Shown: positions 25,301-40,300 of the stretch, one piece after another
Numbering within the stretch: the first letter of the stretch is position 1
Layout: every line of letters begins with the position of its first letter
DNA from: Phoronis australis
Lineage: Eukaryota > Phoronida > Phoronidae
NCBI GenBank assembly: GCA_002633005.1
Contig: NMRA01000254.1
Coordinates: 62,001 to 126,000, forward strand
Reading direction: 5' to 3'
DNA length: 64,000 nucleotides
Position numbers and translations under genes: made by a program
The notes under the pieces: model-generated
The model's database searches: none
What the model was told of the DNA's origin: nothing
Seen by the model: only the letters and a program-made list of their open reading frames with translations

Positions 25301-28300
25301 ATCTATAACCGAAAATTTATGCTCATAATGACGAAAATGCTGGTATGAGCAGAAGTCAGATTATACGATATTTCGATCGACCTTTGTCTGTTGTTCACGA
25401 ATGTAAACACAGAAACAGATTTATTGTTATGATTTTATCAATAATTTGGATGAAAGTGTTTCGCTTGAGGTCATCATCACATGCATACCCCACAACTTGA
25501 GAAGTTGTCCCACCTGGCCACTTTCGTCATAACCTCGGTAACTAACCTGTGGCCAAGGTTTTGTTACATTCCATCTTTCGCACTATTGTGCCAATATGTT
25601 GCGCGAGTTTTCCTCTTTCTGTCTTCCCTCATGTCAAATTGAAATTAAAAGTTTTGTTGTTTTATCACATTAGCATTAGCACTGGTGAGTATTGATTTTC
25701 ACTGTCTATACTGTTATAAAATCCGTCACCTTTTTACAGAAAATGGTGTCCAAGAAACAAGTCTGCTTGGAAACGCTGATGAGTATTTCGGATATTGAGA
25801 AACGCTACCAGGTAAGAGTCTGGTGTCTAACAACATCCAAGTTGCTGCGTAAGATAACAACAGCGTGTTTTAAATATCTCAGCGAAGTGTTTTCCTTCGG
25901 ACAGACGGAACTCAAACGTGAGCCAACAATCGGCAGCAGGTGTCAGTAATCCTCCGGCGCTCTCTGTACAGCGTTCTGTAGACGCAACGAACTCGCAAAA
26001 GCGCAGGATCACACGGGATGTTGTGAAATCTTGCCATGCAACGGTAGTGCAGCATGTGATCACATTAGCTTCGCCCGAGTTTCTTGCGTCTACGGAACGC
26101 AACTCGGTGGTACAAGTAAAGACCGTAGTCTTTGGCCTCGCTGGTTCCCTGCGTGCTTAGCCCAGCCAGCTACCGCCCCACCTAGCGGCACGCAGGGAAC
26201 CAGCGAGAGTCTTTGGCAGGCCTACAAGCACAAATAAGACCCCGTATTGTGGTGGTCTTCTGTGAATGGAAATAAAATACGTACGCGAGCGCCACATGTG
26301 AACTCCTCCTCTCTGTGTATTTACAGCGATGAGCGATTCTTTGGACTCAAAAGGTTTCTTTCTAGTTAGCAATTGTCCCGTTTGTGAAGAATCCTGAATT
26401 TTAGAGATCTAAATTATCCGAAGTCAAATTAAGAAATACTGAGTTGTACTTTTGAATTTCCTAAGTGTACCAGCGTCGTAAGCAGTTTCATGACATGTTA
26501 TGTGGTTCTGCAATGGCCGACTAAGTGACACTAAGTCGGCAATAGGGAGGGTGTGGGAATGGCACTCTCTCCCGTAGGGGAGAATTCAGGTCCTATATTT
26601 GGTGCATTCTAGATTTCTTAAATGCCTTTTTTGGTGTACTTTATGGAAAATATTTGTCTGGCAGTTGCCTGATCAGACTAAAGCTATTGCCCCCGGCCTC
26701 AGGCTCAGTGTCATTCATTTGTTGTGTCCACATTCCTCTACCACCAGTACCGTGCCCCTTCAAAAATGTTTTGTTGTGTTTTTAAAGGAGAATGCTACCC
26801 AGAAAACAACCTGTTTTGTATCAATTCAGATCGAGTAGTTCTACTCGACAACAGCACGTTCGGTTGCGTTACCTGACACCTGACAGCAGACGAAAGTGTT
26901 GAAATTATCCAATGGCGTAATTGGTTTCATACGCAGTCTGTTCAGCAGTTCACAACACGGGTTACTGGTGTCAGCTTATCACTTAAATTCATCGTTTAAC
27001 ACCAATAAATCATTAAACTTTGATGGAAAACCCTTAAAAATACACCAAGCTCTTATAAAAACGTGTTGTTTTATTTCGCTGTTACGGATTTACTGGTATT
27101 TGGATACACTGTAGCCTACGAAGTTCAGCAGGCACCGAGGAGTTTGGTGTCTGTTCGGAGATAAATTTGAAGTACTCTTCCGTGAAATACAGACAGGAGA
27201 ACCTAGATCTGTGTGGTTATTTTGAGTTCTAAACACACAAAATGCTTGTTATCCCGGCCAGTGGCTTGGAACCCAATCAGGCCTGTCACGGCCGACTGAT
27301 TTGCTATCCCGGCCAGTGGCTCGGAACCCAATCAGGCCCATCGCGAACATAAACCAGCTTAAGTTGGAAACTAAACCTCCAGTCACAATGTGCACGTAAT
27401 TATTTATAAGAATTAGCCACGAAACTGAAAATCGACCTACTTACTTGTGGGGGGCCGCGATGTCGGGTTCCCCTTTCCACAGACCGTCAGGGCAAAGGTT
27501 GTACAGTAACAATGATTTGAATAATGTATTTGTATTTCTAAATAAAGATTCCCCTAACATGTGACCATAGCATAAAATCGAGTAATTGTTTCACAACGGC
27601 TTTCTGTCTGAATTAGCATACGCTCAAACGGCCTCGGTGCCTGGTCAATTACCTTTGTTGCGGGCATCAAAAGCCGGTAGTGAAGTGATTTATTCATTGC
27701 TGGCTTCTCAAAACATTTGCACTCACGAGCACTCCAGAGCATTAGAAATTGTATCTAATGAGGCAGACTTTGTTTCAGTTTCATATAAGCATTGGTTAGG
27801 ATGAGAATAATTCATTTTGAAACAGAACGCAGAATAATAAACGTCTACTAATAAACGGCAACTCGCCCTGTGCCAATCCTGACTTAGTCAAGAGCTCGGG
27901 TGACGAAGACTTCACGGGTCGGATCGTTAGGTTTCACAGGTTATCAGTTCGAATCGGAATACACTGATCAAGAAATACTATAGAGGCGTCGTGAACATGC
28001 ACAGGCAACGGAACATATGGATAGTTCTTTGGTAAGCCGGAATTCGTCGCAGAAATCACTGTCGACGAAATGCCGGCCACAGACACGGAGATGTTTCATG
28101 GCCTCATACTTGCTATTAACAGCCTACTTTTCGTTCTTCACTACCGCGAGCCACTTCCTAAGCATTACGGGATCTCGAGGAAGTCGAAAAAACGATATAC
28201 CTGCTTTCTTCGCAGCTTCATAGTTCAGACAAGCGGGAACGATGCACCGCAATATAGCGTCATTCACTCTGCAGACGAACCACTGACATCGCTGCGTCGT

Positions 28301-31300
28301 TTCTCACCTTCCTCACAGGTTAACGTGACACCTCTCGGCAAGGTGAGGTCGACCGTATATGAGGCGATGTGGATATCGACCGATTAAGACGGTAAAAAAG
28401 ACTTTAAGTCGGGTGGCATTCTCCTTTAATTTATTAAGAACAGGTCAGCACTCTCTAGTTTTTGATTAAATGTGAGGCACAATGTCTCCAGCTGTTGGTT
28501 TTCATTTTGAGACTGACTTCTTTCTTGTGATCAAATAGCTAAAACTTTATCGTGCTCCCTCATTTGTGAATGTATCTCATGGTCTTGTGCTACGCCCCCT
28601 AAAGACGATTTGATTTAGTTCATAGTACAGTAAACATGGCAATTGTGCCGTATTTTTATAGCCAGTTTGATGCCTTTATTCAGTGGAGAAACTGGTTCTC
28701 AAAATTGGGGCACGTTATCTGCGACCATCAACATAAACATCACCCATGGGTAACTTGTTTGTAGTGCAAAAGTGTCAAATGATGGAGGTCGAAAGAAATG
28801 CTACCTGGAAAGCACTGTTGTTTTCTACATAATACATTAATATTATTTATTAGTTGAAAGCATTTTACAGAGTTTAAGGGATTATATTGTGGGATAGCAC
28901 CATTATGAAAAGGTGAAGTTTTATAGAAACTCCTCACTCACTTGTCCCTATTAAATGTGCTGAAAGGGTAGATATTGTAATTTTCCTGTAACACACTCTG
29001 TTAAAATATCTCTTGAGTACGGCAGTTCTCTGCCTATTTAGCACAGTCGCCTTATTTTGCAAACCAAAAATTTTGAAAAATAATATTTTATCCCTCATTT
29101 ACGCATTAGGCTTAGTAGGGGGAATGTGTTACCTCACCAATTCGTACACAGTCAGTTTTGCACTTTAGAAAATGTCAATGCAAAGCCCTGTTATTGTTAC
29201 TAGAAAATAGTACCTGCATCTCTTTAACTGTGTTAATAAGCCTTGAACATTAAATATTCACCACTTAATTCATCCAGCTATGCGGGATATCATGCTGTCA
29301 GGGTAACATGCTGTCGTTTTCATGTAGTGATTGGAGATGACCTGGATGTGTTTTGTGTCACTCAAGAGTCTTATGGCCAAAAAGTTTGTTCCCAAATATA
29401 GGGTAAAATGTTCTTATATTGGAACAGGATAAGAAACTTCTTAATTACTGTTCATTGGATCACGTTGGCTGCGTTTCATTTAATTTACACACAGGCAGTT
29501 GGGAATGCTCAGGTGACTCAGCTAGTTTCCCACAGCCCTCAACTACAAAGTCTGCACATTCACTTGATTTGACACACCCCAGTTATCAGGAAAATTTATT
29601 TGCTTTGTGCAAAGAAACGGAGAATTACCATACTTGTGGGCCAAATTCGTAGTCTGTTTACAATATCAACAGTCAAAAACCTTTAGCAAAACATGTGACC
29701 ATGAATGTATCATTTTTTCTTCCTAGGAATTTAACCGTCGAATGTATTGCTTCTTTCATAATGTTTTTGGTTATCTTTATGTTATGCAATTTCAGGAAAC
29801 CTGTTCTGTAACAGATCAAAGAGCTTCCCAAATAAAACGAAAGAACCTTTTTGTTCCTGTGCCTAAAACGTCAAACAATGTAAGAGAATTTGTCAAGTCC
29901 TTGAAGGTGAGTTCACCGGTCAACTTCTTGCTCGCAGTGACTCGTCACGATAGTGTATCTCTGGAAATTTACAATGTATTGGTAAAGTCCTTGTTAGCTT
30001 TCCACACACCCGAATTTTATGCGAAAAAAGCGAGGTCACGCAAGGCCTCGGAAAATCACGAAAGCGAAGTACGGGTGTTTTGCAAGTATGCTTGGGAGCT
30101 TACCGACGTAACCTTGGAAAATGACGGCCACTGAAGTGATTGTTTGATAAGGTTGGAAACTGAACCATGGGATAGAATTCGTATTAATTACGGGGCGGAA
30201 TTCACGGCAAGTGTATTGTCACTGTTTTGGTTAGAACTACGCAATGCAACCCTTTGGTTTACTTGTCTCTAGTTCTGCATTCCATACAACTCCCATACGG
30301 CCATCCATTTAAATACCCAGTTTGGTGAGTGTTTTTGACAGATACTTCATGGCATTCTTTTCTCACGAGTTTTAAAGCTGCTGCAGTTTGCCCTGTTTAG
30401 GTGGCTGAAAAACGAAAATGAAAGTAGGCCTTGTAGTTACTCTCATAAAATCGGATTTGTGATATTCCATGGTCTGTACTGTAATAGGATTCTGAATCTT
30501 TTATCAATACAAGGCACCGGCAATGTACTCACAGGCCATTTTCAAATTTGCAATTTTTGGGTGTGACAACCACAATAAACCCTGAATCGTTTTCTCCAGT
30601 CACTGATAGTTTGACGTTATTGTTGGTAACGGAAACAGAATCCTATCAAGGTAAGGAATATTATAACAACGATTTTGTGAGACTGAAAGGTCTACTGTGG
30701 TTTTATTTTTAGACACCCGGACAGGTTAAAATGCAGCTTTGAATTAACGTTTTAGGTGACATTGTATCGTTCTCACTATGAGGAAGTGGGAGTTAAAGTG
30801 GATTGTAATTCTTTTCTAAAGAATACATTTTTTATGGATTGATCTTGATGTTTTTGTATTGTGCATGTCATTTCTCAAAAGTACCTCACAAAACTGTGTT
30901 TGTCAAAGAATTAGTCTTGCGAATTTTATTATTACAGTCTCACCTCTTTGTTGTTTACTCACGTCAAACTATCGATTCCTTGAATCCCAAGCCAACTGCA
31001 CTGTATACACGTTGCTTCAGTTTAAGGTTTTGTAGGAACCTAGAAAAGTGTCCAAATTTAGTTAACTTCCAAACATCATATTCCAGAAATGGCTGTTCAG
31101 ATTCATGTGAAACTTTTAGATATTGGGTTTTATATACTGCTCTCCAAGATGTTGTTGGGAATCGTTTTTTAAATGATCCTTTTTTCCATGAGGGACTGTC
31201 AAAAACAGGAATGAAATGATTATAAAACTGTAACAGCATTTTCGAGATCTTATCTTGAATATTAATTATATATGATATTGTTGATCTGTTGCTTTGCAGT

Positions 31301-34300
31301 CACTTTTCCTTTCTTTTTTGCAAAGTTTTACTAAAAGGACATAGTCACATGACCTTATTTATGGCAGGTTGTTAAAAAGTCAAACATCAAATTCTATAGA
31401 CTTTCTACTTTCACAAAATACATCCTTATGCTCGGATAAAAATCTGTAGTTTTGTAGATATTTTGCTAAATGTGTAGCCTTGTCAATAATGTTCTTAATA
31501 TCCATAAATGAACTTCAGTTACAATGGATACTTTAGAGAGTTCCCGCGAGAGTGCATCGTAACACACTTTGAATGGAGCACAAAATTCACTTTGTATGAT
31601 CTTCCTGCGTGTCTCTGTGAATCTCGACTTGGAATATAAGGAGTAAATAGTCAATCAAATCTTCAAAACACACTGCAAGCACGAGACATGACTATATATC
31701 AACAGCACTCATAAAACTTTGTACCGATGACCTTTGACCTGCCCTTACTTTTATTATCATTCTGTCACTTATGGAGGGCGTCTTTCCTCATCTACTTAAA
31801 ATTGCAAAAGTAATTCCAGTCTTCCGACAAAATGATCTTGACGACTCTGTTTTACCCAGCTATCGTCTGATATCATACATGTCACTGTAAGTTGCGCTTA
31901 GTAAGTATGAATGACTCGTGTAGATGCATGACTTTGTGAATGGAGAAATAAACTATCTATCTATCTATCTCTGTCTGCCGTATTATTAGTTGCCATATTT
32001 AACTATTCACAGGAATGTAGTTCTGCCGTCCACAGTCAGTGGGCCTGGCTGCGGGAGCTTCAACAATGCGCCATGATTCACATGAACAATGCGGCGCAAT
32101 ATCATAAGGTAAGAGGACATCTTATGACTAACACTAGATATACATGGCACAGTTGACACGGCGCGAGTTGACACAGTGCTCAAAAAGTAACGAACCTGTC
32201 AATTATGATTGAGCTTAATTTTTAGCAGTCAAATTGCCAGCTTTTCATTAAACTCGAAAGCACTTCTTATTTGAGTATGTAACAGATTGTGACTAATTTT
32301 ATTGTGATAAGTGGTCAGTATTCCCCCAACCCACGTGTCCTTGCATTCTTTAACTATAGATACCGTAATATTTCATCGGTGTCCGTGGAAAAGTCTGGAA
32401 CGTTGCCAGTGACCTAATTTGCCAATGAGCCCTACGCGCTTGTGGAAAGAAATCTAAAGTTTGTGAATCTCGACAAAGTTGGTACAAAAACATGATTGAG
32501 AAACATTGAAATAGGAATGTTGTTACAGAGAAAAAGTTTCACTGCTTCATTGAATCATTAGTCTTCATTAATGAAGCATTTTACTCTCATAAAATCATTT
32601 TCATATTATCTGTTACCATCATAGAATTCCATTTCCGTTACCAGCTCAAAGTCACAGTCAATGTATGTACAGACCATCTTTGAATTGCCAATATTTGAGT
32701 TGACCAATAAACTCTGAAGTGTTTTCTTGAGTCACATTGAGTTTCAATGTTCTTGTTAGTAACGTAAGAATCCTTTCATTGTCAGGAATGTTATGAGATT
32801 GATTTTATTAGAGTAAGAGGTATCACTATGATTCGATTTTCGTTTTTAGCCCAGCTGCTAAACAGGGTGAAGTGTAGTTTCTGTATTGCAATTGAATTTT
32901 GTCACCTGTTATTGTTCATCCATATTTCTTGTTGTGAACCCAAAAATACCTTTTAATTCATCACTTCAAGAGAAACGTCATTTTGTGCTCTTTTTTAACC
33001 CTGCCCCTTCATTTCAGTTCTTCCTTGATGTCGATCATTGCCAACAGGGGCTTGAGTCTCTCATCATGTGGTTTAACAAGAAGCTGAAGTCACGTAATGA
33101 GTTGATGACCTTTGACATAATTTTAGAAGACTTGACAGTAAGTCAGTATGCCTTGTAAACCTGTTTTGGTAATGTTTATCTTCTTATTAATATCAGAGGA
33201 ATGTCACTAAAATAAAAGTCACTAGTCATCATGAAAGACGTCTAAATTAGTGTAAATATTTTATCGATATAATATGTTTCTGTTAGTGGGATTTGTTCGT
33301 CTACAAATTCCTTGATCATTGAAAATACTCATCCCCAGAGATAAAAATGAATAATATTTCCGTCGCCTTACTATTTTACCTCTCATGTTGCTTATGATTT
33401 GTTTTAGAACATCTTATTAACGCTTCTTGAACAACAAGACAAGGTGGATGAGCTGATCTGTTGTGTTAGTTCCATAGTGCCCATCAGGTGGCGGTTTCAG
33501 CAGCCCACAAAAGATGTCCAAGTCACAGCGCTGGCTGATTATCACGATGATGAGGTAAACCAAGTTTCATACGGTGCGAGACAAAAGCAATGAGACAAAA
33601 GTATTTTCCAACTAATTCTGTTAACATCAAAAATGTGTAGTAAATTTCTAATTACTTAATGGCGTAATTACATTACTAACATACCTTTCTTTCTCACACA
33701 TGAGGGAAGACAGTCCTGATGAGGAACTCAGCTTCCACCCTGTAGTCATGACGGGAATTTTCCGTGTCATTTTGTCTCAATACTTTTGGCTCACTCTGTA
33801 GCTTGTTATCACTCTGAAGTGTCTATTTTAGATCTTATCGTTAAAGTTGTTCGGAAAATTATGTTTTCATGTGTAATGCAATTCTAATGCTTTTGTTTGT
33901 GGTTTGGGCGTATTCTTCCAACAAACAAATTAGTCATTGTTAACACTTAAAGCTGTATTTGGAACGATACTACTAGTGGTGCTCTCTGGTTGAAGGGGAG
34001 CTACATTTAGATTGTGGCCGTCAGACAGGTTCTCTCGTTGTTCTTTCAGTGAGGTTTCATTTTCTACAGCTATGCGAGACGTCTTCATAGTTTAAAACTT
34101 TTTCCTGAACCGTTGTCGAGTACACTATTAGGAATATTCATGGATACTCCTGACAACCTTGTGCAGGTTCATACTAAGCACTTGCACATGACATGGTGAC
34201 TAGGCTGATGCCCATTCCACAATTTTTCACCAATTAAATTCTAATTGCTCACACTTGAATTTAGTTATCTTCTAGCTGTTGAATAAAACCATGAATTGAC

Positions 34301-37300
34301 AAATTATTTCTTTGTCTTTCCACAGAATATTGTCACAGAAGGTGAAGCCTACACACTATTGGACAACAGTGATACGTTTTGGAAGGTAAGGAAATTCTGT
34401 AATTTTGTGTACCTCATGGTACATACAAGACACAACATAACCTAAATGTAACAATCTTCCTCTGTCACGATAATACAGACTAGCAACATTGTGTATTGAA
34501 CCGTACATTGCATCACCCTCCCTCTTCAGGTAAAAGACAGGTCAGGCCAAGAGTTATCTGCCCCTGGTGCCTTGTTTCTCATTCCACCTGTGGACAGGGA
34601 AGCCGTCGATGGTCTGCACAGGTGAGTACAAAGAGTGACAGTCGTGATCTTAGTGCAATAAATATTTTTTCTGCTTTCACACCAACCAATGTGTCTTTTA
34701 CTTTTACATTTTGTGTCTGTGCCTATGTCACCTGGAAAATTTCGAAACAACCACTAGGGTATTATTTATAGCCATTTGAGAATATCGTCTTGATTTGTGT
34801 TACGTCTGCAATAACGAAAAATGAAATAGTACACTGTTGTTTTTATGACTTAAGTATTTCTGTAGTGGTACCCTGGGTGATGTTACAGAAACTGGGTTAA
34901 TGTAAGAGAACATACACACAAGAAGTGGGCTTGAAAATGGAAATTGCAATTCAAAGTGAACCCTTAAGATTCTTATTACCCTTTTTGTAACACCATTTTC
35001 TGATTGGTATCTTGAAACCACCTGTATCTAATACAAGAAGAATTATCTGTTACAGTCTACGGGGCTTGCTGAAGTCTGTCTGGAGACTGGCTGTTAAGGT
35101 ATTTCGGGCTCTGATTGTACCCCTGATGACTGAGAGGATGAGAGACACATCACTACAGAAGGTACTGCTAACAATGGCAGATTTAGGAGTGGCTGAGGAG
35201 ACCCTCCCCCATTGGCTGCTGACAAAAAATAAATAGTAAAAATGATGCTGTAATAAATTATGGCATTTATTATGTTGCAGCCAGTTGTGGGCGTGCTCTT
35301 TTGTGTATGCGTGTTTGGGGGGGAGGCCCAGTTTTCACAAAATAAAAATTGTTAGGCCCCCTCATGATACCCTAGATCTGCCACTGGTTAAAGTGTGTTA
35401 TGATTATGAGCTATTTGGTTTCTGAATGAAAGTCGTTTTGATGTTTCAGAGCTGCTTATCAACAGCTGAAAATGCTTTGTTGTCTCTGGTTATAAAAGTT
35501 CAATTGATGCCACTATTATTCCGAAGTCACTGATGGTACTGTAGTTACTGTAGTGTCTTGCTGTATCAAGAATCAAGTTTTAATAAAGGTTCAGTGTTTA
35601 GCGGCCTTTAGTGGAGTGCATTGTATATGCAGGGCTTGGAATTTTGCTCTTTTGAGAAGATTTCTTCTTTTTTGGTTTCGATTTCCTGATTTTTTGATTT
35701 CCAGTTTCCTCTCTGTCAGTCTCTTTTTTACCATTATTTTGACTATATCCATGCAAAAATGTTTACTTCATTAAAATTTAATAACACAAATAATTTCTAT
35801 TTCACAAGCCTAATATTTAATTTTTGGAACAATACTTGTACTTTTTCCTCTTTTTAGTCACTGGTCATTCCAAACCCTGTATATGTTTCTTTGAGAAGGC
35901 CGTAAGCTTCAACTCTGCCTTGGCAGTAATGTAACATGCTAGACCCTACTCCTGGGCTGTGTTTACTAAGTTTTATAATCCTTGATTTTTTAACGAAAAA
36001 TGTTAGTGTTGTGTTCTATCAGCTTATTATAACGAATCGCGGTAATATTCGACAAGCACTTTGTCAAGATTCTTAAATCATCCAGATATGATTCCTTCAA
36101 TCATGGAAAATCTGAAGTGCTATATTTCAATTTAAATAATTTCTGTGACAAATTGAATGAAATAACCAAGACTTACCATAAACTTTTTACGCATAGCGAG
36201 AGAGATATTCACAAAGGATTATGGGATAACATTCATCTGAGCAGCATCACCGACAAACGTAGATGTGCAATCTGTAGAGATCACTTAATTTTGACAACAT
36301 TTCAAGTTGTCAGAGTTGCAGTGCAGGTAGAATCTATCCAATATCAACTACCTGCTTACCGAGCAGACGATAGGCTTTATTTTACTATCTTGATTCTGAA
36401 TTGGATGACTTAAATCCTACAATTCTGGTTTTGGAAGCGCAGCCATTGTGGTTTTCGCTATTCATAAAAATATCAATTGAAGTGCATACGTGTCCCAGTA
36501 CAATAGCCTCACTACTTGTGAGCCACGTGACTTTTAGTTGCATTGCACTCTCAATGTAGGTCACCAGTTTAGACAGGGACGGTAGAGACATTGTCCTCAA
36601 TCATCTGCACGATATGGTAGAGAAACTGGAGCCCCACCTGGTGGCGAAGGACAAGGTGTGGCAACAGGCGTATGTGGATTTCAGTGAGGTGTTCCAGGAC
36701 CTCTATAGAGGCATTCATGAAAACCGTGAGATACAGCAAGGTAAGTCAACTGTGGTCACACAGTGAGCTAGGGATCAATTGACAGCTCCATCTAGTGTTC
36801 AAGCATGTTACTATGCTATTCCTAATGGATCTGTCTGCCTTATTACTTTCAGTACATAAAATGACAACCCACAAAATTCAGCTTTTTGAGGCTATGTAGA
36901 AAATGTATAATTTTTAAATTGAATTCTAGTTTTTATAAGTTTGGCTAAATGTACAGACCTGCTGAGAATGGATCACGTACCCAAAGGACTTCTTCATATA
37001 TCATTTATCGTTTCGTCCGAGCAAATCCTAATTCTTATGCTACTAACTAAAGGTTCTTAATTTTGTGGAAGTAGCGAGTTAGTGCTTCGATGTGAAAGTT
37101 GTGAATTGAGTGCTTTTCACTTTATATTTTATGTCGTTAGGGGTTGAAGTATTGTCACGCATATGGGCTGTCTTTTTAGAGGACTTAGTGATTACAAGTT
37201 CAAATGTATAGAGTGAGCTTATGTTTACGGTAGTCTGTGGTTGCATGTGTTTGAATATCCGTCTCATTTTCACAATTTTAATGCACTTACAGTGAATGAC

Positions 37301-40300
37301 TATAATCCTGAGGCAGTCAAGCAAGAGTGGGATGAAGTAGGAAAAGTTATCAGAAAATTTGAGGTAAGTATCGGCTTCTGTTTAGCGACAAAACTTTCTG
37401 TGAAAGCAGTACTGTAGAACTGGTTAAAGCCCCGTCACGGTGTCTGTAGGAACTGACCACACCCACTTGTGGAGCATGATGACCAAGACATCCGTGACCA
37501 CAACTTTTACTTTCCCCATCAGCGACTGAGCCATTGCTTTTTAGGTTTAGTCCCGGATACCATTCTGCAAGATGGTACTTTGTAAAATTTTGCATGTGTC
37601 CATGTTGTTAAAATAATGCGAGTTTTAAAAATGATTTCTTCAGCTGTCCTACTGAATTTTCAAATCAAATAACTTTTGGCATTACCTGTAACAAACAAAT
37701 GTGTGGTTTCCTGTGTGTTGATATTTCATGCACCTTAGTCGTCAACAAAACGTGTTACCAAATGTGTTACTTTGCAGGATCTCTGCATGTATGCTGACTG
37801 TTCTGAAGATTCCTTGAATGAGTCGTTCCAGTCTCACTCACATGTATTAACCGATCAGGAAGGAGGGGAGAGATTTGTCACCAAGGCGTACATTGACAAG
37901 TATGTTCATAGTCCTTAATTGTGCCTTACATTGGATTTGTTTTTGTCATGTTTGTGGCAATAGTCACTTACAGGGATTCCGAATTTTGTGAACCAGTTTG
38001 GTGCCTGTTATTCAGTGCGCAAAACTGGTTCTCAAAGTGTGGGACACCTGTAAGTTAATCATAAGGGTCCAGAAAATGCATCAGATTTGGTTGTGCTTCA
38101 GAGTGAATGTATCTCCATACTGACAAAGTGGGTTTTTCTTGTGCTTTTATCATAGAACTGGGTTTGAGGTATATTGAAGATTATTGTCACTGTCAAGATA
38201 GGACTAATGTACTGTCTAATGTATGATTGAGTCAAAAGACGTAAGGCTAAAGTTTGATGAGAGTTCAAATGACAATCGTCAAAAAGGTATCTCTGTTAAA
38301 CCTGTTACCTAATTGGCCTGGGTATAACGTGATAAGAAATCCCAGGTAAGTTCTCATATAAAAAAGCAACAGGTACAGAAATTACAATGCATAACCATTG
38401 TCACTCCCAGGAGCACTAATAGGGAATTGTGGGTAAGTCATTAAAGAAAAAGCATCAGGCACAGGAAGTTTTGCATTATTTACGTAACCTTTCTTACTGC
38501 CTTGATATTCCGTTTCAGGATGAAACCGTTAGAATTCAACCATGTCATCCCTGTTGAGATAGAGCATCCACCTCCGGAAGAAGATGTGATGTACATCCAC
38601 GAAAAGCACCCTTCCCAAGAGGAGGTGCTGTCATCCGTCACTGAGGAGATAGCGGAACGAATCATACTTGAAAATATTATCGAGACGGAGGTTGTTGAAG
38701 ACGTATTCTCACATCAAACGGTGAACGAGACCATGAAGTGGTGTATTACTGGCGTGATTGACCCGAGTAACAGCAACAATGTGATAAGTTTGTTCGACGC
38801 CGTGGAGAAAGGAATACTTGATCAACAGAATGGTATCTATAGGTACGCTATGCAGAGGTTTTGTATTAAACAACCTTTTTTTGGTAATGTAGCTTTTGCC
38901 AAAATTTTGTTTCCCACCATAATGGGTATTGACCTCTCATGAGTAGTCATGGCGGGCCATTGCAGGTACTCTGATGGTTAATGACGCTAATCCTCTCATT
39001 TGTCATGATAAGGAATTCTATCTGTGCTCAGGGGTCACGATCGGGGTATTTCTGATTGTTTTTGGCTTTTACTCTACCTTGGCTTGTGACCACCAACCTT
39101 TACTCAAGGCGCTACTCAATAATTGGCCAATTGCTTGGCACGCTTTGAGTAAACTTTCCCACGATGATTTTACACTATGTGATTGGTCAATTTTCAAGTT
39201 CTGTCTGAAGTCAAGTTTGTTGGTTAGATAATAATTGGTGTAATGTTTCGTTATAATGCACTGTTTTTATTTTTTAGAACTCTATTAGATAAAATATAGT
39301 TACAATAAATAATATTGGCATGGAAAACACTGAAAAGTATTACATTTAAGTGTAGTGCGGTATTGATAACCCGAGGCCCATTTTATCAATTTAGTTCTTA
39401 AGACCAGAGTCAGTCACAGCTCTAAGTTTAATTTGCTCACTCTTCATTAAGGTGGTTTGTGAAGATCCCAATATGTTTCTGTATCTGTGGTGACGTCAGA
39501 GGGTAGGCACCGGGACAGTCTCTGGCCCTCCTCCTTCCAGTATCGCACGCAATGTAAATTTGGAGATGCAACCAAGTTCGTGCTGGTTACACACTCTTCG
39601 ATCTTTTCCCTTGATACGAGTTTTTGCTGCATCTCCGTATTGCCACCCTCGCTCTATGAGGCGCTTTGTTGCCCATCTCTCCTGCTGTTGTACAATCTCG
39701 GTATCTGTAAGCGATTCACGCACTCTGGAGATTACATCTGCTGGTATGAGGAGCAGGTCGGCAATCGGTTCTGCGATGCCTGCAAGCTCATCCGCCTTGA
39801 CGTTGAATGAGATGCCACAGTGTCCTGGTATATAAACACCGGTGAAGAGACCATTAATAGAGCTGAACAGAGGGATTCAGGAATCTTTCACATGGCCAGT
39901 TTTTAGCCTGCTAATGAGGCTGAGAGAGTCTGTAAGTAGAAATGATCTGTCTGCAGGTGTTGTGTTCTGTGAGAGCAAGACTAGGGCGTCTTCATATGCT
40001 TCACATTCAGCTCTAAAAGACGAGGATTTTCCAACCCGTGCTGTTGACCATTCGATGAGGCGTTGACCCTCGCGAGTCCAAGCAACTGCTGCCCAAGCCG
40101 TAGTGTCATCCCTTAGTGAGCCGTCCGTTGCAACAATGATTGTGGGAGATTGTTCTTCAAGCCATTCGGATACAGTTGCTTGATTGATACAGTCAGCTCT
40201 TTCCTGCCAATGACGGCCTCCAATCTCCATGGTGTTGATGACAAAGTTTGTGGCTTTGGACCACTCCATGCTGTTGATGTTCTCCACTGGACATACCTCT

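Larger units (their letters stand above)
25812..29795 (+). other. Intron with several small elements
   Basis: It holds the family D element, the 26137 palindrome, the 27247 direct repeat, a degenerate family A MITE and the weak microexon candidate at 28319. Otherwise nothing was recognised. Confidence 0.5.

Noticed and set aside
27890-27960. tRNA-like B box (GTTCGAATC)
   Set aside because: No A box at the right distance and no cloverleaf pairing.
36117-36413. 98-codon open frame between plakin exons
   Set aside because: No suitable acceptor/donor pair, and the flanking exons already align without a gap.
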